This document shows, piece after piece, positions 1 to 9,481 of a stretch of 36,548 bases of DNA. The notes under the pieces are model-generated. The model did no database searches. It saw nothing but the letters and a program-made list of their open reading frames with translations, and was not told the DNA's origin. The position numbers and the translations under genes were made by a program. Within the stretch, counting starts at the first letter, position 1. Each line of letters opens with the position of its first letter. Origin of the DNA: Hondaea fermentalgiana (taxonomy: Eukaryota; Sar; Bigyra; Thraustochytrida; Thraustochytriidae); NCBI GenBank assembly GCA_014084085.1, contig NPFB01000112.1, forward strand, positions 1 to 36,548. Reading direction: 5' to 3'.

Positions 1-203
1 TCGGCGCGGAGGCACGCCCCCTCCGCGAGCCCGACCGCGCGCCGCGAAGGCGCCGCGAGCGAGCGAGGCCCGGGCGCCTTCCTCCGGCTCGAGCTCGACG
101 GCCTCAACTCGACCTGGGCGAGCTTGGCGACCATAACGACAGCGGCCCGGAGGCCCTCGAGGAGCGTAGGGAAGAGCGGCGCGGCGCTCCCCGCACGCGC
201 GAC

Positions 204-1580
204 ATGGCGAATGAGAGCGAGCTCGGCGGCCTTGGCTCAAAGCGACCGCTCTCGGACCTGGACAACCTGAGCGACGACGAGTCCGAATCACGCAAGACCG
301 CCCGGAAGGATGACGAGGAGATCATCAAGGGCGCGTGGAGCCCCGAGGAAGACGAGATCGTGAAGAAGGCCGTAGAAAAGGTAGGCACGGATTGGAAGGC
401 CGTCGCCGCCATGATTAAGGGGCGTACCTCGAAACAATGCCGAGACAGGTATAAACTCAAGCTCGACCCAAACATCAACCACGGGCCGTGGACACCAGAG
501 GAAGACAAGGAGCTCATGCAGCTGCACTCGCAGCTTGGGCGCCAGTGGACCAAAATCGCCAAGCTCATGGAGGGCCGCACGGAGAATTCGGTCAAGTCGA
601 GGTTCGCCAGTCTCGACCGCTCGCGCAAAAGAGAGTGGACGGACGAGGAGGACTTGATTCTGCGCAGATGTCGCGATAACAACTTGGACTATGCAGAAAT
701 TGCCCAGATTCATTTGCCGAAACGATCGGAACACGCCATCAAAAAGCGCTGGGAGCGATTGTTCATGCGTGATCTTGCAAAGAAAATCCGGGATGAGCTT
801 CCGGGAACATCGAGTAATGACATGAGCTTGCACGGCGCAGCCGCGGCGGGCCTCTCTCTCTCACAAAATGCCGTTGGCCCTGGAGGTCATGCTCACTATG
901 GCGCGGAGTCAGCGGGCTTATCAACGGCAGCTGCCGCGGCACATTCCATGGGTCTCCAAACGCATCAGCCTTATCCAAGTCAACAACACATGCCAGCGCC
1001 CCAGCGTCCGTTGGCGCCGCCCATGTATCAGGGCGGTGGTTCCAGTGTAGGTCACGAGCAGCCCCTCAGTCTGGGGCACTCTCCACACATGCATCACCAT
1101 CAGCAGCAGCAACAGCAACAGCAACAGCGGTATGATACGCTTCCGTCCGGTCCGTCGTCCTCGACAGTGTCGGCCACGTCGATGCAGCCACCACCTCTTC
1201 TTCTCAAACCGGAATCCTCGCATCCTGGAGACTCGCATCGACGTGTCTCCGATGGTGTCGGCGAGGTCTTGGGAACTTTGGTGGATGAAGGTGAAAACGC
1301 AAACTTTCATGTGCTACGGAAACGACTCACTGCCGAATCGAACGGCCCATCGACCTCTTCTTCTTCGTCGTCATCATCATCATCAACGATGCTCGCCCCT
1401 GCACCTCGTACTGAGCACCCGTTCCAATTTCTTTCTTCGAATCCGCCCGAAACGTCGGCTCAGCAAGAGTCCAACGAAAGTGACACAAACGCGTCTCGCA
1501 AATCGCGTTCCGGCAACCTGAAACGACAAACGACTAGCGTCACGATCCTCCGTCAGATTCTGCCTGATCCCTTACCATGA
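204..1580 (+). CDS. Three-repeat Myb-type DNA-binding protein
   Basis: Predicted 458-residue nuclear DNA-binding protein. Three Myb/SANT repeats lie near residues 42-89, 93-138 and 141-187. The helix-anchoring aromatics are W45/W64/Y83, W96/W115/F134 and W145/Y163/W183. The signatures GAWSPEED and GPWTPEED with TSKQCRDRY and TENSVKSRF are typical of c-Myb-like proteins. The rest is low complexity: an Ala/Ser/Pro-rich middle, a His-Gln run (about 1085-1127) and a Ser run near 1358-1385, as expected of a disordered transcription-regulator tail. The ATG at 204 is the first in frame, but the frame has no stop back to base 3, so an upstream start or exon outside the window cannot be excluded. Family knowledge suggests control of cell-cycle or developmental genes; the target is unknown. 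The family call is secure, the exact N-terminus is not. Confidence 0.9.
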   Translation: MANESELGGLGSKRPLSDLDNLSDDESESRKTARKDDEEIIKGAWSPEEDEIVKKAVEKVGTDWKAVAAMIKGRTSKQCRDRYKLKLDPNINHGPWTPEEDKELMQLHSQLGRQWTKIAKLMEGRTENSVKSRFASLDRSRKREWTDEEDLILRRCRDNNLDYAEIAQIHLPKRSEHAIKKRWERLFMRDLAKKIRDELPGTSSNDMSLHGAAAAGLSLSQNAVGPGGHAHYGAESAGLSTAAAAAHSMGLQTHQPYPSQQHMPAPQRPLAPPMYQGGGSSVGHEQPLSLGHSPHMHHHQQQQQQQQQRYDTLPSGPSSSTVSATSMQPPPLLLKPESSHPGDSHRRVSDGVGEVLGTLVDEGENANFHVLRKRLTAESNGPSTSSSSSSSSSSTMLAPAPRTEHPFQFLSSNPPETSAQQESNESDTNASRKSRSGNLKRQTTSVTILRQILPDPLP

Positions 1581-2202
1581 CCGAAATACTGTTTTGTTTT
1601 GTTTTGCAACCAAAAAGAAAGGGGGGGGGGGGGGAGAAAAGTCCTCGCGAGTGCGGGAGAGTCGTCTTTGACATGTGAATGAGAAGCAAAAATAACAGAC
1701 AAGACGGCGCAATGTAGATGATCCAGTTCTTTCGTCTACGCGTCTTTGAGGCTCTCGGTATAACTTGCGAGCAAGATTTCAACCAGGCGATAACAGGGCG
1801 CAATCTTACACCCACCATGAATGAAACACTCTTTATTTTCTTTGTTTTTCCTCGTTGTCCTCTTTGCCTGTCTTTTACGAATAATTCGAAAGCTGAGTCA
1901 GGCATGGAAGAAAGAACATAGTCGAAAAAAAAGCCAAAGGATTACGAGTTATACCAGCACGACACGCGATGATGCGGCGGGATTTGCAAGAATCCACTGA
2001 CCAGCACAGCACCGCGGGTTTTGCAAGAACACACTGACCAGCACAACAGCACAGCACCGCGGGTTTTGCAAGAACACACTGACCAGCACAACACCGCGGG
2101 TTTTGCAAGAACACGCTGACCAGGCTGGTTGGGCTTTCACCAACTACAAGTCCATTTTCCTGCCCTAAACATTCACTGAGATCCATTCACCCCTCCCACG
2201 CC
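1581..2202. other. Intergenic spacer between the Myb and nuclease-kinase genes
   Basis: No convincing gene is seen. The spacer holds a run of 14 G at 1621-1634 and a 37-bp tandem array (listed separately). Both flanking genes are on the plus strand, so the Myb 3' UTR and the next promoter should lie here, but no TATA box or other core element could be assigned with confidence. Confidence 0.6.
1977..2123. repeat. 37-bp tandem array, about four copies
   Basis: Units share the core gcgggttttgcaagaacac followed by a ctgaccagcaca-type tail. Copies begin at 1977, 2014, 2059 and 2096. Copies 1 and 3 are exactly 37 bp, copy 2 carries an 8-bp internal duplication (45 bp), and copy 4 is cut short at about 2123. 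Copy 1 is the most diverged. The array ends about 130 bp before the start codon of the downstream gene, so it sits in a promoter or 5' UTR position. Confidence 0.85.
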
Positions 2203-2274
2203 ATGTCGAGGGGCCATCTATTCACCGCAGCGAAAGAGAAACGCGAGATTGATGCGGATCGACAACCAACTTGA
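2203..2274 (+). promoter_or_regulatory. Possible upstream ORF overlapping the nuclease-kinase start
   Basis: An ATG at 2203 opens a 23-codon frame ending with TGA at 2272-2274. It overlaps the ATG at 2252 of the main gene in a different frame. If the mRNA leader contains it, scanning ribosomes would meet this ATG first and translation of the main protein would be damped. The transcription start is unknown, so this is only a candidate. Confidence 0.35.
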
Positions 2275-4927
2275 AGCAGACCCACAACCCAAGATGGTGG
2301 GCCGCACGGACGCCACGGCACCGGGCTCGCTCCGGGGCTCCCCTGCGCGCGCCACTGACTCTGGCGCCAACGAGGGGCGTCGCGGAGCAGCAGCGGATCC
2401 CAAACCCCGTCGCAGTCCACGCCTCAAGCGAGCGGGTGCCGGCGCTGGAGCTGGCCGTGGCAGGGTCTTGCCGTCAGAAATGTCAGGGAGTGCCGCGAAG
2501 AACAATGCCAGCAATACAGAAGTCTGCGAGGAAGAGACGAAGTATGCGGCCTGGAACTCAGTGGAGGCCAACCTTGCCACGACGCGCCCAAAGAAACGGT
2601 GTAGGAGTAAGAATCATCGTATCAACGACTTTGTTCAGGAGAAACCGAAGGAGCCCTCTGCCAGTTCTCCGACTACCTCTCAAGAAGGCTGCCATACCAA
2701 GGATGCATTCACCATGTCGACGCAAGGTTCTCAATCGAATAGAGTGCGAAGTATGTCGCAGAAGCCGCCACCGCCATCACCGCCACGTGAGTTAGATGGC
2801 GTATCATCATCCGAATCATCATCCGAATCGTCATCCGACGAATCGTCATCCAACGAAGACGATGACTCGGGCGGCGTGAAAGACAGTGACGACTTCCACG
2901 TTCTACGTTCACGTTTCACAAGGCAGCACAAAGGTAAATCGCCCAAGTCCAAGCGTTACAGCCAGGATGAAATGGATGAGCAAATGCTTGAAATTCTGAA
3001 AAAAAGGGTCGCGAAGGCCCAAGAAGAGCGCTTGAAGGCCCAAGAAGAGCGCTTGAAGGCCCGAGAAGAGCGCTTGAAGGCCCTCGAAAGTCTCGCAAAG
3101 GCCCGAGAAGAGCGCTTGAAGGCCGAAAAAGAGCTCAATTCTGGCCCCACGTGGTCGACATGGATGCATGTGGATCAAGAATTCAGTGTGCTAAGCCCTC
3201 AATCGTCAACAGCGACGAAAGCGCCACGCGCGTCCAAGCCTCAATTGATCGAAAAGTGGGACATTGGTGCGATCGTTAATCTTGGCAATGGCACTGAAAA
3301 CCGCGGCGAATATGATTGTCTCAATGACATCATCAGTCGCCTGCAAAAGCACATTGGGAATGCCTGTACTTTACCATATTGTAACGGCTACGGAAGTGGT
3401 GTTGAGACTCTTATTGGATATTCAGAACAATTGATCGTCAGATTCTGGTATAGTCTTGATTTGGCTATGAGACAGCCTTTTCGAGCTGCAAAGGTTCCAG
3501 GCAGCGATCGACTTCGTTACGATGCCTCGAGCGTCGTCGACCCTTCTTCCGACACGTCTCACAAGCTCGACTTCGAGTATTCCATGCCTCGTCCTGGCCA
3601 AGCCAAGACAAAGGCTAACATTACGTCCGGCATTTGCCTCATTGTGGGTGAGGTCAAGACCACCAGGAGTTTGAACGTTGACAACTACGAGGAACTCATC
3701 GAGCTCGTTCACGAACGAGAAAAGAACACCAATGACAAAGAGACCAACAAGGCTATCGCATGTCCTGTCACGCAGCTATGCAACTACATGGACATCAAAA
3801 ATTGCAAGTACGGTATTCTTTCCAATCACAAGGTCACTTTTTTTGTAAAGAAGGTGTCCAGTACGACAGTCCTTATTTCTGAAAGCTTCAAACCGATCAC
3901 CGCGCGAGATCGCGAGGAGTTGGACACCTCAAGCAAGAAGGGAAAGAAGCCCAAGGATGATTTCGCACTGGGTAATGTGGCCATGGCTGACAAGTACGAT
4001 GGTGGCGGCATCAACGGGCATCCGCCATTCTCCCTACTGCAAGCCACTTCAGTCTTTGTCGCGATTGCGATGAAGGACTTTCTCGACAGCGAAAAAGAAG
4101 AAAACAGTGCGGGAAAGGCCCCTCAGATGTCCGCGGCGAGAGGAGGGACAGCGAAGCGTACGAAGCGCTACGCGTCCTCGCAAGGCGGCAAGTCCTCTAC
4201 GAAGTCCTCAAAATCGGTCTTTGACGGACGGCTCAGGCCACGTCGCACGCGGTTGCAAGATTCAAATGCGGGAGGTGCGGGTGCCTTGCTTGCCAATGCG
4301 AGTACAATGAGTCCCTCTTTGTTTTCAGGCCAAGTCGAGATCGACATTGAAACTGAACAGCACTTGCTCACTCCAGTGCTCTCCTCAGTCGGAGCTGGCT
4401 ACAAGAGCGTGAGTGTGAAGAGCCTGGCGTCAGGGGAGGTCGAACAGCGCTGCTTTGCCAAGGCCCTCCCCTTGCATCTGGGAATGACAAAATCGATTCG
4501 CGGGGATGCAGAGCGTGCCGCGCGGCAGGCCATCGATAACGAGGCCGAGCTTCTCTTGGGCCGCGCTGCCCCGCTACAAGGTAAGGTGCTTCCTCGCGTT
4601 ATCTTTTTCGGGACCACGACCGATGGACTCGAGTCAACCTACCTCATTACCCGCCATGAAGGCGATTCCCTATCGAGCAGAGATGGCTCCCAGCGCGCGC
4701 TGCAGCTTGGTGTTCGCAAGATTCGCCGTCGCCTCCACCGTCTCCTGAACATGCTTCACAAGGCTGGCCTCGCTCATGGAGACGTGGCCCTGCGCAATAT
4801 TGTCATCAATAATGACAACGTCCTGCATTTCATTGACATTGGAATGGGCAGCGAGGATCCGAGCAGCCAGGATATGGAATATGAGCACGCCGAGCTGGAT
4901 CGTGCGCTCGACAAGTTGGAGCTGTGA
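2252..4927 (+). CDS. Crinkler-type protein: PD-(D/E)XK nuclease-like domain fused to a kinase-like domain
   Basis: An 891-residue protein. ATG at 2252 is the first in frame after an in-frame stop at 2177. Residues 1-250 are disordered, with basic nuclear-localisation-like patches (PRRSPRLKR, RPKKRCRSK) and a Ser/Glu/Asp tract near 185-207. Residues 256-290 are five 7-residue EERLKA-type units, predicted coiled coil. Residues about 340-540 resemble the restriction-endonuclease fold of Crinkler effectors: E353 in a helix, D440, then E467-V-K469 as the D...ExK centre, and Q508/Y512 in a QLCNYM helix followed by GILSN. Residues about 690-891 look like a protein kinase: K737, a helix-C acid (E764 or E766), HGD with D844, N849, and D862-I-G replacing DFG. 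No signal peptide and no LxLFLAK-type Crinkler header is visible, so it may act in its own cell's nucleus. Substrate unknown. The fold assignment is inference from motifs. Confidence 0.75.
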   Translation: MRIDNQLEADPQPKMVGRTDATAPGSLRGSPARATDSGANEGRRGAAADPKPRRSPRLKRAGAGAGAGRGRVLPSEMSGSAAKNNASNTEVCEEETKYAAWNSVEANLATTRPKKRCRSKNHRINDFVQEKPKEPSASSPTTSQEGCHTKDAFTMSTQGSQSNRVRSMSQKPPPPSPPRELDGVSSSESSSESSSDESSSNEDDDSGGVKDSDDFHVLRSRFTRQHKGKSPKSKRYSQDEMDEQMLEILKKRVAKAQEERLKAQEERLKAREERLKALESLAKAREERLKAEKELNSGPTWSTWMHVDQEFSVLSPQSSTATKAPRASKPQLIEKWDIGAIVNLGNGTENRGEYDCLNDIISRLQKHIGNACTLPYCNGYGSGVETLIGYSEQLIVRFWYSLDLAMRQPFRAAKVPGSDRLRYDASSVVDPSSDTSHKLDFEYSMPRPGQAKTKANITSGICLIVGEVKTTRSLNVDNYEELIELVHEREKNTNDKETNKAIACPVTQLCNYMDIKNCKYGILSNHKVTFFVKKVSSTTVLISESFKPITARDREELDTSSKKGKKPKDDFALGNVAMADKYDGGGINGHPPFSLLQATSVFVAIAMKDFLDSEKEENSAGKAPQMSAARGGTAKRTKRYASSQGGKSSTKSSKSVFDGRLRPRRTRLQDSNAGGAGALLANASTMSPSLFSGQVEIDIETEQHLLTPVLSSVGAGYKSVSVKSLASGEVEQRCFAKALPLHLGMTKSIRGDAERAARQAIDNEAELLLGRAAPLQGKVLPRVIFFGTTTDGLESTYLITRHEGDSLSSRDGSQRALQLGVRKIRRRLHRLLNMLHKAGLAHGDVALRNIVINNDNVLHFIDIGMGSEDPSSQDMEYEHAELDRALDKLEL
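3017..3121 (+). repeat. Five in-frame 21-bp units encoding a heptad coiled coil
   Basis: Units start at 3017, 3038, 3059, 3080 and 3101. Units 1, 2, 3 and 5 are nearly identical at the DNA level (gcc-cRa-gaa-gag-cgc-ttg-aag). Unit 4 has diverged. The period is exactly seven codons, giving a charged A-x-E-E-R-L-K helix that lengthens the linker before the nuclease-like domain. Near-identity of synonymous positions points to recent slippage or unequal crossover. Confidence 0.9.
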
Positions 4928-5036
4928 AAGGTTCGAGGCTGATCTAGGGAAAACCGTGAGTAAAGCTCTTTAGGTCGATTCGGTGCGGACGTCCCAGAGA
5001 GCAACAGAACCGTTCTCGGCGTTCTTGATGCGGTTT

Positions 5037-5363
5037 TCAGGCATTGTGAAGTGCTTCACTTTTATCTCCCAAAGTAGTGGCTCTCGCCGCAAATGACCAA
5101 GCGAAAGAATCTTGCATGTTTTTGATGACTCGATTCAATATATACGATGAGGTTTGCTGCCACACGTCGTGGAACACGATCTTGATTCCGGGCTTGTAGA
5201 GAAGGGATCGAATGGCATCCTGGAGATTAGCCCTGTCGGCTTTGTTGATGATATGCACGTCCACGTCCGGGTGGTCTGCTTGCCTGCCATTCATGGCCTC
5301 CAGCTTGAGACACAACCTTTCGCTCTTACCATCATGATAAAGTTGTGAGAATAATTTAGACGT
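5037..5363 (-). other. Unrecognised 108-codon open frame directly after the FGGY kinase stop
   Basis: Immediately downstream of the FGGY TAA, the same frame stays open for 108 codons to a TGA at 5037-5039. It has no ATG at its head; the first internal ATG gives only about 85 residues. Composition is protein-like rather than GC-driven, with a hydrophobic stretch KPGIKIVFHDVW that faintly recalls the last strands of class I SAM methyltransferases. That resemblance is weak. It could be a decayed gene fragment, an exon of an unpredicted gene, a readthrough extension, or chance in the kinase 3' UTR. The FGGY protein is already full length without it. Confidence 0.3.
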
Positions 5364-7007
5364 TTAGACATTAGCCATGACCTCTTGTGAGGCCACAGCT
5401 ACGTCAGTAAGTTTGACAAAGACTGTATACTTTGCGTCATAAAAGGGAGCGAGCTGAGGCTGCGGCGAATAGACTCTACCGAGAGAGTTTTCTCCCATGA
5501 CGTCTTGCATGGATGCACCGGCAGCCACGGCACCTAGCATGCAAGCGCCAAGAACCACAGCTTGCTCGCACTGTGGAAGGGCGACACGCATTCCGAGCAC
5601 ATCGGCAAGCATTTGGCAAAAGAGGTCACTCTTGGCCAGGCCGCCACACACAATGACGCGCGAAATCGTCTGCCCCCCTTCCTGCAGGCGATCACAGATC
5701 ATGCGCGACGAAAAGCAAAGACTTTGCAGCGCGCAAAGGTACGAGATTGCGAGGTGCTTGAAATCAGGTTCTTGAAGCGTCAGGCCGCTCATCACACCTC
5801 GAAGATCCCCCCGCGCAAGCGGAGAACGATTTCCGTTCAAGTCTGGAGTCATGTGCATGTGGCGAGCAAGCAGCGGGACAGGAACGCCGGCCTGGGAGGC
5901 AAGTTCGTCGAGCGTTGCTTCAATGTAGGCAAATGCGGTTGTGTGTTTCGCGCTTGCCTTGACGCGAGACTCAACATCGGGCCAAGCAGGGTGTGATTCC
6001 ATAACGTGACGCACGAGCGCGCCAGCAGCGCTCTGGCCAGCCTCATTACAATGCATGTCCGGAGCGATGGCATGCAGATAAGGGCCCCAAATGCCCTGGA
6101 CATGCACGGGGTGAGGTGATACCGTGAGCAAGCAGTTCGAGGTTCCCGCCACCACTGCGAGGCGCTCGTGTAGGGGCTTCGCGCCCTCCTCGTGATCCCA
6201 GATACCAAGCATCCCGAGGGCGCCTGAGTGCGCATCGATGAGGCTTGTTCCCACGGGAAGACCTTCGGGGAGGCCCATGTCTGCAGCAGCTGCGCGACAG
6301 AGGCCGCCGGGAACGGGAGTGCCTGGCCGGAGTGCCTTTTGGCCGAGTCGGCGGGCCTGCTCCTCATCGAGGAGCGATTCGAGCCCAACCGCAGAGAGCA
6401 GATCTCGATTCCATTCATCGTTGACGGCGTCATAAACCCACTTGCAAACAAGAGAGCAAAAGGAGCGCGTATCGGCATTGCCCGTCGCACGGAACGTGAG
6501 ATAGTCGGGAAGGTCAAAGAAGCCCCCGGCGCGAGTAAAGGTCTCGCCCATGTGGCGCTGCAGATGCAAGAGTTTGGGAAGCTCCATTTCCGGGGAGACG
6601 GCACCACCAACATTTTGCAGCAAAGGATGGCCCGTCGCGTTGATGGCATCGGCTTCGGCTTGTGCGCGGTGATCGGCCCAGAGAATGACGTTGCGTCGGG
6701 CATCGCCATGCGAGCCAACGGGCAAGGGCTTGCCATCTTGATCAACAACGACGAGACTGCACGTCGCGCAAAAACCGATAGCCTGGGGCGCGGGCGTCCC
6801 GTCTGGTGCTGCTGCGAGTACTTCTCGCACTGTCGCGCAGACTGCGCGCCAGATCTCCTCGCTGCTCTGCTCGAGGTGGACCTCGCTCGGCCCGCGCATG
6901 GTCTCGATCTCCTTTTCAGCCGTGGCCAGGATGTGACCGCCGCCGCGTTGCAGCAGCATGGCACGCACCGACCCGGTGCCCACGTCGACGCCCACGCAGG
7001 TCGCCAT
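5364..7007 (-). CDS. FGGY-family carbohydrate kinase (D-ribulokinase-like)
   Basis: A 547-residue enzyme predicted to use ATP to phosphorylate a pentulose such as D-ribulose in the cytosol, feeding the pentose phosphate pathway or clearing stray sugars. ATG at 7007 is chosen; it gives the canonical start with the phosphate-binding loop GVDVGTGSVR at residues 6-15. Further family signatures are VILWADHRA, the LIDAHSG motif with the likely catalytic Asp at 258, NGNRSPLA with LRGVMSGLT, and the C-terminal ATPase-fold element VIVCGGLAKS followed by EQAVVLGACMLGA. Length matches human FGGY and yeast YDR109C type proteins (about 550). No organellar targeting peptide is evident. Exact sugar specificity is not readable from sequence. 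No intron is needed. Confidence 0.92.
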   Translation of the reverse strand: MATCVGVDVGTGSVRAMLLQRGGGHILATAEKEIETMRGPSEVHLEQSSEEIWRAVCATVREVLAAAPDGTPAPQAIGFCATCSLVVVDQDGKPLPVGSHGDARRNVILWADHRAQAEADAINATGHPLLQNVGGAVSPEMELPKLLHLQRHMGETFTRAGGFFDLPDYLTFRATGNADTRSFCSLVCKWVYDAVNDEWNRDLLSAVGLESLLDEEQARRLGQKALRPGTPVPGGLCRAAAADMGLPEGLPVGTSLIDAHSGALGMLGIWDHEEGAKPLHERLAVVAGTSNCLLTVSPHPVHVQGIWGPYLHAIAPDMHCNEAGQSAAGALVRHVMESHPAWPDVESRVKASAKHTTAFAYIEATLDELASQAGVPVPLLARHMHMTPDLNGNRSPLARGDLRGVMSGLTLQEPDFKHLAISYLCALQSLCFSSRMICDRLQEGGQTISRVIVCGGLAKSDLFCQMLADVLGMRVALPQCEQAVVLGACMLGAVAAGASMQDVMGENSLGRVYSPQPQLAPFYDAKYTVFVKLTDVAVASQEVMANV

Positions 7008-7683
7008 GGTCACTCACTTCGAGAGTACTCGACGACGTCCAGCACGACGGCAAGCTCAAGCGAGCGCGGCTGCGAAATGATCCCGAGCACGACCGACGGA
7101 CGACCTCGATCCGCGTTTGCTCCTCGGTCGCGCTGCGCCGCTCAGCTCCGCGCCGCTCCGCACGGCTCCGCACTGCGCCGGCCTCGGTCCGCTCGTCCGA
7201 GGCGTTGCGGTTTCTGGCGACGCTGCGCCGCGTCGTCTTTGCGCGCGCTGTCAGGATCTTGGACCAGCTCAGTCGGAGTCGCGTCGTGACGAGCGTGCAC
7301 GTGCACAAAATGAAGAGAAAGGCCTGGGATGCCACGATGATGGAGAGGAGGCCATTGGAATGGAACAGCAGAAATGGATGGCATACAATACATGGCATAC
7401 ATGGCATGAACTGACCCGGACATGGCATGGGAGACGATGCATCGGAGAATGCTCGGAGAGAGGCCCGCTGTAGCTGCTGTGCCGCTGGAACATGGCGCGC
7501 GCCCCGGAAGACGCAGATCTCGTTGGCCATGCAGGGGGTGGATGCAGGGAGAACGTTAGACGACGCAGCGCTGCTGCTGCTGCTGCGGCTGCTGACGGCG
7601 CTTGACGACGTGCAAAGGGATTCCAAAAGTGGGGACCAAATTTACATATTGCTTGGTCCGGATGTTGGCGATGCATCACCTTT
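7008..7683. other. Spacer upstream of the FGGY gene and downstream of the polycystin gene
   Basis: No gene supported. The part nearest the FGGY start (about 7020-7260) is GC-rich. A short imperfect direct repeat of catggcata-type units lies at about 7377-7430. It should contain the FGGY promoter and the polycystin 3' end. Open frames across it overlap in several frames and look compositional. Confidence 0.5.
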
Positions 7684-9447
7684 TCACGACCTGCAGCTAG
7701 TCCTCTTACAGCACGGAATGCGCATCGTGCGGACTCGCAGCGCGCGACGAAGGCTGAAAACGCGACGCAAGAGATCGCGAGACGATATGGGGTGCACGTG
7801 GGCGCGACGCGCGGCACGACGATGATGTGCAATGGCTTTGAGCATGTGGTGTATTGCGCATACAGTGATGATTGCAGCGAAAACGTAGCGAAAAATGAGG
7901 ACGTGCACGTAGATGAGAATAGTCGTGTACCATGCGATGACGGGACGATCATTGAGAAGGTCAAGGAGCGTTGGCTGAAGGTATTCAAAGGCGGTGAAGA
8001 CCTGAATGGAAAGCTGAACCCAGGTACTCGCATATCTTCGAAAGTAAATGTTGAATGTGCCAACAAGCTGCCAGACGAGAAAGGCGTCTATGACGAGAAA
8101 GGGCATGGAGAGGACAAGTGTGGCAGCGATAGAGGTGCAGGTTCGCACAATGGTGACGAGAAGCACTGACCCTGGTTCAGACACTCGCAGGGAGAGTAAG
8201 ATACGCCATGCCACAAATGCAAGCAAGGTGTTGAGAACGTGACGCTGCGCAGCAGTAAGGCAAAAGACGCTATCCAAAGGGTAGTAAAAAGGTGTCGGCG
8301 GGTTCCAAAGGAGCTTTTCGATGTCGCCAAAAGTGTTGAGAACTCTGGCTTGGAGCGCGACGCTGGCAATGTAAAGAGCAAGAACGACAATATCTGTAGC
8401 CTGCGCAACATCGAAGAATCGGCTCGGTCGCTTGCCGCCAGAAATGGCGCGACGAAGATGGAAGCATTTTTGCAGGGCCAGCCAGCACATGCAGACGCCA
8501 AGAAGAACATGTGCAATACGCGCGCCGCCCGTGGGAAAGACGAGATCTTGCCGGAACGTGCGAAGAATGCGCGAGGGAAGAAATTGTCCCGCCAAGCGCT
8601 GCTCAAAGAGCACGTAATTGGTCTCGTAGCGCGCAGCGCTACCCACAAAGGTGGTCCACGAAAAGATGACGGCGCTCGTGTGTGCGTCGATCCACTTGCT
8701 GTTTGCAAACTTTGCAAAAATGTTGTCCCATTCCGCGATGAGGTCTTGGTATGTTCGATTGGATTTGGCGCGAAAGTCTGCTCCAATGTCGACAAGGAAG
8801 CCCGAGTTCGGGTAGACCGCGAGCTTACCGGGGGTTTCGTAATCTTGGAAAATGTCCGTCTTGGCGTTTGACTGAATGCTCTGTGATGAGTGCCACTCAA
8901 AGCCAGATGTGAAGACAGCCCCGTTTGCGCCGTAGCTATCCACGGCGCGCGTTTCCTGCTCATAATTGGCGAAACAAGCGCTGGAAAAGGCTTGCGCCTT
9001 GGCCGTGATTGTGCACGATGCATTGGCGCGTACGCGAAGTTGACGCACGCGCAAAACGCCAAGAACTTGGCCAAGTTCGCGGTTGATTGTCCACATATTC
9101 GTGCTCTGGTGAGGTGCGCGAAGTGCGTCGCCGAGCAGGTATTCTCGAAGAACAGTGCTTGTCCACGCATAGATTTGTGAGCTCGTTTGAATGTCGGCAA
9201 AGGTTGTTTCCTCGGCGAATGGACGCACAGTAATGTCATTGAGGGGTCTTCCCCGGGTTTCTCGGGAAATCGGTGCAGTTGTGCCCAAGAAAATGAGCAA
9301 GAGAATGGCAAAAAAAAGACACAAATCCCGTAGCGCATCAGCGCGTTCATTGGGATTGCGGAGGTGTCTGAAGAAAGGCTTGCTGGGGGCGTGACGCGCA
9401 GCGCTGGGGCGCCTTCTCTGCCACTCTGCCTCTTGCTTGAATCCTCG

Positions 9448-9481
<34 letters not shown>

